A stretch of 64,000 nt of DNA, taken from contig NC_045441.1 in assembly GCF_002776525.5 (NCBI RefSeq), positions 92,899,298-92,963,297 of the forward strand, written 5' to 3'. This stretch comes from Piliocolobus tephrosceles. Lineage: Eukaryota > Chordata > Mammalia > Primates > Cercopithecidae. Made by a program: the position numbers and the translations under genes. The notes beneath the pieces are model-generated. The model was given only the letters and a program-made list of their open reading frames with translations, ran no database searches and was not told the origin of the DNA. Below are positions 60,017 through 64,000 of the stretch, in pieces (within the stretch, counting starts at the first letter, position 1; each line of letters begins with the position of its first letter).

Positions 60017-61455
60017 CGCACTGACTAACCCCTGCGCTCACCCCTAGCCAGCCCGGGGGAGGAGGCTCCGGAAGAAGGCGCGGTGCTAGGAGCGCGGTCT
60101 AGTGCTGGGCGGGGGTCGGAGGAGATGAATGGTTTTAGGCAAGGACTTTACTCAGAGGTTGCCCTCATAGAGTGGAAGTTCGCTGTGGTTGGGCTCTCCT
60201 CTGGCTCCGATTTGGGGGGCGTGTTTTGGGGGAGGAGCTGGATGAAACCCTCGCTGGTTCCAGCCCAGGCTCCCTCAGCTCCAACCTGACTTTAAAGAAC
60301 CTCGGTTGGAGGCTGTGATGTAGATTTGGAGAGATTGGAATCATCCAGAACTCTCTTTGCTTGAAAGAAAATTATGGTGCAGAAGGAGAGAAGAGTGAGA
60401 TAAAAGTTTGCATAGAGGACAACTTTAAGTAGAATAAAGTAGTAGCTTTTTTTTTTTTTTTCTCACTGCACAATTCATGTGCGGTATGTATGGATATTTG
60501 TGGCACAGGCATATCAGCCTAAGGGTTTGTTGTTGTTGTCGTCGATGTTACACTGTTTGTCCTGACTCAAAGGTGGAATTGAGCATGTCATTACCTGCAT
60601 TTTGCCACTTAATCGTGATCAATTACCAAGAAACGCTCTTACGGAGATGTACTGCACTGTAAAATTATTCTCTAAAAAACTTGTTTTAAAGTGAACAAGA
60701 GAAAAAGAAGTCTTGGACAAAATTTCTCAAATGTAAATTGCCATACAAGAAAATATTTTTCTTGGGGATTTTTGAGTATTAAGAGGTAATAAATTGAGAT
60801 AGGCTATTATAAGTCAACGTAGCTCCATACTATACAACACTGAAGGGATATGAGTTTGGTAGAAAAGAAAATAGAGTATCTTGATATTTTTGAAGATAAG
60901 ATACCTAAGGTTCAAATACAAAGCTTCATGTTAATATGTTAGATGTGAAATAATACCTTATAGGAATAGATATAAATGTAAAGATCTTTGGGTACAAAAA
61001 GTCCACTACGCAACTAATGACCATCGTTTTGTTGGCCAAATGCTTGGTATTTGTCGTGGAACATGGCTGCAAAAATTAAGTGTTGTTAAATTGGACTTAA
61101 TAGAGTCCTACAAAGGGATGCCCTGTTATAGTTTGCAATGATCACCATATCTTAAATGTTGTGTTCAATTCTGAGCATGCCTGCTTGAGGAGGATGTTGG
61201 CAAACTCACATTAGCAAAGAGTAAGTTCAAAAGAGAAAGAAAGATTATTTTGTATTATAGATGTATTCTATGAAACGCAGTGGAAAGACTTCACTTGGAG
61301 AAGTGAGAATAAAAACTATCATTAAATAGTGAAAAGCTATCAGGTAAGAAAAGGAGTTCTGACTATCCTGTGATAGCCCACAGGACAAAATGGTGAGAAA
61401 TCTATGAGAAATTTTAAAGGATGAAACCGCTTTACTTTGATTAAATCATGAGCTT

Positions 61456-61458
<3 letters not shown>

Positions 61459-61486
<28 letters not shown>

Positions 61487-61768
61487 GAGACGGAGTCTCA
61501 CTCTGTTGCCCAGGCTGGAGTGCAGTGGCCGGATCTCAGCTCACTGCAAGCTCCGCCTCCCAGGTTCACGCCATTCTCCTGCCTCAGCCTCCCGAGTAGC
61601 TGGGACTACAGGCGCCCGCCACCTCGCCTGGCTAGTTTTTTGTATTTTTTAGTAGAGACGGGGTTTCACCGTGTTAGCCAGGATGGTTTCGATCTCCTGA
61701 CCTCGTGATCCGCCCGTCTCGGCCTCCCAAAGTGCTGGGATTACAGGCTTGAGCCACTGCGCGCGGCC
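61459..61768 (-). mobile_element. Young AluY in MAGI2 intron 1, antisense to the gene
   Basis: Reverse AluY with a T26+ tail, Old World monkey diagnostic GTGGCCGGATCTCAGC and GGCTTGAGCCACTGC. A perfect 16-bp target-site duplication AAATCATGAGCTTTCT at 61443-61458 and 61769-61784. Little divergence suggests recent insertion. Confidence 0.96.
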
Positions 61769-61784
61769 AAATCATGAGCTTTCT

Positions 61785-63945
61785 AACAGAGTTTTCCAAA
61801 AATTCGTGACCACCCTGTGATGAAGTTCCCATCATTGTGGGTATCCATGAAGAAGCTGAAATGATCATATGCCACGGATTCCTATATAAGATGAGGACCT
61901 GGATTCGATATTATATGAATCCTGCCATAATTCGATCTAATGTGGTCTGTGATCACTCTTGTATTGAATTTTATGTGGAAGATTGTTGCTTTTAAAACTC
62001 AGAATATATGCTTATAAAGTTATATATTGAGGAGAAACTCTCTTTTCATTCTATATGAACCCTGTTTCATGCTTCACTGGTTCATTGATGATAAATTTGT
62101 ATAATGATATCCACAGGAATTCCATTCATATCCTGAATCACTATTGACAAAAAACAAAACAAAAAAAAGTTCCTTTTACCTTGTGTGGACTAAGTAATTC
62201 TCCTGTACATTCTTTTAAATATGATTCATATTGCTATTCTAATCTTTTCTTTGTCAAATCATAGATTAATTTTATTTATGATTATAAAAAAATGAAAAAT
62301 TCAGAAGCTTTACTATAGTGCCTGTGTGTCTTAGGTTTCAATACAGATGTCTTTTACTGGAAAATCATTTAGAAACTCTTGGCCCAGTAGTTATATTTTG
62401 AGAGAGGCAAAAAACTAGCATAGCTGAAAAACTTAAACATGGTTTGTTTAGCAGTTGTATTTTTAAAACATTAATGAGATGGATTTTTGAATATTCATTC
62501 CGACATTGGGTATTATACAGAAACTACATGCATATCATAGTTTAAGGAAGATTTTATAAAGAAAAGATAATATTTGAATAATAAGAATATTGTTAATAAG
62601 TGCACCAAGTAAAATTGCATTATTTACTCAATTTTTATTCACTTGTTTGCCTAATTTTACATTACAGTTATCATACTTTTAATCTGTCATAATTTTAAAA
62701 GGAGGTGAGTTGTTGGGATTTTAAGACATATTATATAATATATATATATATATCAAACAATTTTTAAAACTGTTTAAATTCAAGGAATTCTCTTTTTAAT
62801 TTAAACTTTCTGCTTTTAATCCACACAATAATAAACCACATATTAAAATATGGCTTATTGTCATACCCAATTACTTTTTATGAACGATGGCATTTTATTT
62901 ATAATAATAAACTTTCTGCACCAAAGGATGTAATGCTAAATTAACAGTAATTCTATGATCTCATTAATGCATCAGACCCAGTTGAAGAAAGTTTTCTGAG
63001 TGATGTTGAGATCTATATGGAAGTGCTAAAGGTCTTCTTTCCTTTTTCTTTTCCCTTTTTTAAGGTTTGCCACTAAAGTTCACAGCAGCCAGTTACACAG
63101 GCCTTTGTGTCCTACATTCCTTGCACCATGGCTGCTAATGCCTGTAATACCGCATAGAGACCTACATAACCTAGACTTATTTTCCCATTTAGGATCTCAC
63201 AATGGGAAATAAAAGGCAAAAAAAAAAAAAAAAAAGAAAATTCTAATTCTTCCCATGTGGAAGATGGGCCAAATAAATCCTTTGAAATTCAGTTTTAGAG
63301 AAGATCTACATTGCTCTCCCTCCTACTGCTCCTTTCAAAGATACCTTCAAAGGAAAGTAGATCCACATTTATTAAGAGTCATACTTTCTTCTTGACTGAC
63401 TTCAGGCTAGAATAATAGAGTCAAATCTCTATACTTCTTTGTATTTGAAACGGTAAAAACAAATTATGTCAAATTTTCTGTAAATAAAGATTGACTTTTT
63501 CCCATAAAAATGTGAGATATATGAATAGTATTATTTAATAAATACTAACATTGTTTAAACATTTTGATGAGTTTATTATTTTACAAATAAAGTACCATTA
63601 ATGTTTTGAACAAGGTTAATGAGACAGTTCTCTTGGGGCATAATTTATAAGTGATATCAATGTAGTTTTTTGGTAGGTGTAGATAACTTAAATGGTATGA
63701 CCTCAAATTTTAAATATGATTATTTGCTTTTTATCTGTACTATCTCTGTTCTTGACATTTGAACTGTTTAATCTTTTGACATGTTTATTATGCTCACTTT
63801 CCTTTTCATTGCTTGTAACTCACAAATTCACTTTCATAATGAGAAAAGCATATTCACACTTGACATCTCTGATTGATTATAGTTTAAATAATGATTTTCA
63901 AATACATAGCAGACCCTGGCAGAATCATTTTCCTCAGAAGGTGGG
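61785..63945 (+). other. MAGI2: MAGI2 intron 1, unique sequence
   Basis: AT-rich with a TA tract at about 62730-62752 and an A18 tract at about 63217-63235. No exon or repeat recognised. Confidence 0.45.
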
Positions 63946-64000
63946 GTAGAGCAGTGGTTAAAGGTACGCTCTCCTAAGTAGACTACTTAGTTTTGATTCC
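63946..64000 (+). mobile_element. MIR SINE start, cut by window end
   Basis: 'gtagagcagtggttaaaggtacgctctcc ... gttttgattcc' is the beginning of a MIR. Confidence 0.7.

Larger units (their letters stand above)
57850..60130. promoter_or_regulatory. MAGI2: CpG island with MAGI2 promoter and 5' leader
   Basis: GC and CpG density rise sharply near 57860 (a GGCGGGGCGCGCGGGCGGGGG stretch begins here) and remain high through the MAGI2 exon to about 60.1 kb, in contrast to the AT-rich flanks. No TATA box stands out upstream of the exon, so dispersed CpG-island initiation is likely. The MAGI2 transcription start cannot be fixed from sequence; the leader probably starts within the several hundred bases before 59047. 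The island probably also drives divergent antisense transcription, because human MAGI2-AS3 starts head-to-head here. CAGE data from the species would give the start sites. Confidence 0.85.
59348..64000 (+). other. MAGI2: MAGI2 intron 1, 5' part
   Basis: The intron starts with GTGAGCGCAG and no acceptor that would continue MAGI2 is recognisable before the window ends. The first 800 bases are still CpG-island sequence. It holds a GGAA-type purine tract (59688-59746), a CACGTG E-box, short TTG/TCG repeats (about 60523-60544), a full-length AluY (61459-61768), a TA tract near 62730-62752, an A18 tract near 63217-63235 and a MIR start at the right edge. Confidence 0.85.

Overview
The window is primate nuclear DNA. 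The many Alu elements show this, and several have features I associate with Old World monkey AluY lineages: 'aagcctgtaatccc' near the 5' end and a 'gagatccggccactgc' segment in the right arm. A cercopithecine such as a macaque or baboon is the best guess. There are no bacterial or phage genes.

Only one protein-coding exon can be supported: the first coding exon of MAGI2 (a membrane-associated guanylate kinase with WW and PDZ domains, also called S-SCAM) at 59047-59347 on the + strand. It encodes the N-terminus and nearly all of the first PDZ domain and ends at a CAAG|GTGAGC splice donor. It lies in a CpG island of about 2.3 kb (roughly 57850-60130) that also holds the presumed promoter and 5' leader. 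The leader contains two short upstream ORFs, a GCC repeat, and CA and CG alternating tracts. Everything right of 59348 is the start of MAGI2 intron 1. In human, the lncRNA MAGI2-AS3 is divergent from this promoter; here it would run leftwards on the - strand, but its exons cannot be placed from sequence alone.

The rest (1 to about 57800) is AT-rich, repeat-dominated intergenic or antisense-lncRNA sequence. By region: 1-2700, a duplicated segment flanking a truncated L1; 3.9-6.5 kb, two young AluYs; 9-13.3 kb, L1 fragments, a Tigger2/MER2 DNA transposon, ERV-L/MaLR-like sequence and an Alu; 13.3-18.2 kb, MaLR LTRs, two L1 3' ends, Alus and a DNA transposon; 19.7-23.2 kb, a MaLR LTR, a Tigger2 element split by a solo MST LTR, and an Alu; 27-32.7 kb, old MIR, L1 and AluJ-like sequence; 33-38 kb, LTR-like sequence and decayed antisense ERV-L pol; 39.2-41 kb, a long L1 3' end; 41-57.8 kb, mostly unique sequence with a few MIRs, Alus and small tandem duplications.

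No undescribed gene system was found. The points most worth checking are the MAGI2 leader (uORFs, GCC repeat, Z-DNA-prone tracts), the divergent promoter, the 2.46-kb duplication at the left edge, and a 129-bp tandem duplication at 52.8-53.05 kb. All repeat family names are by eye; RepeatMasker would settle subfamilies and edges.
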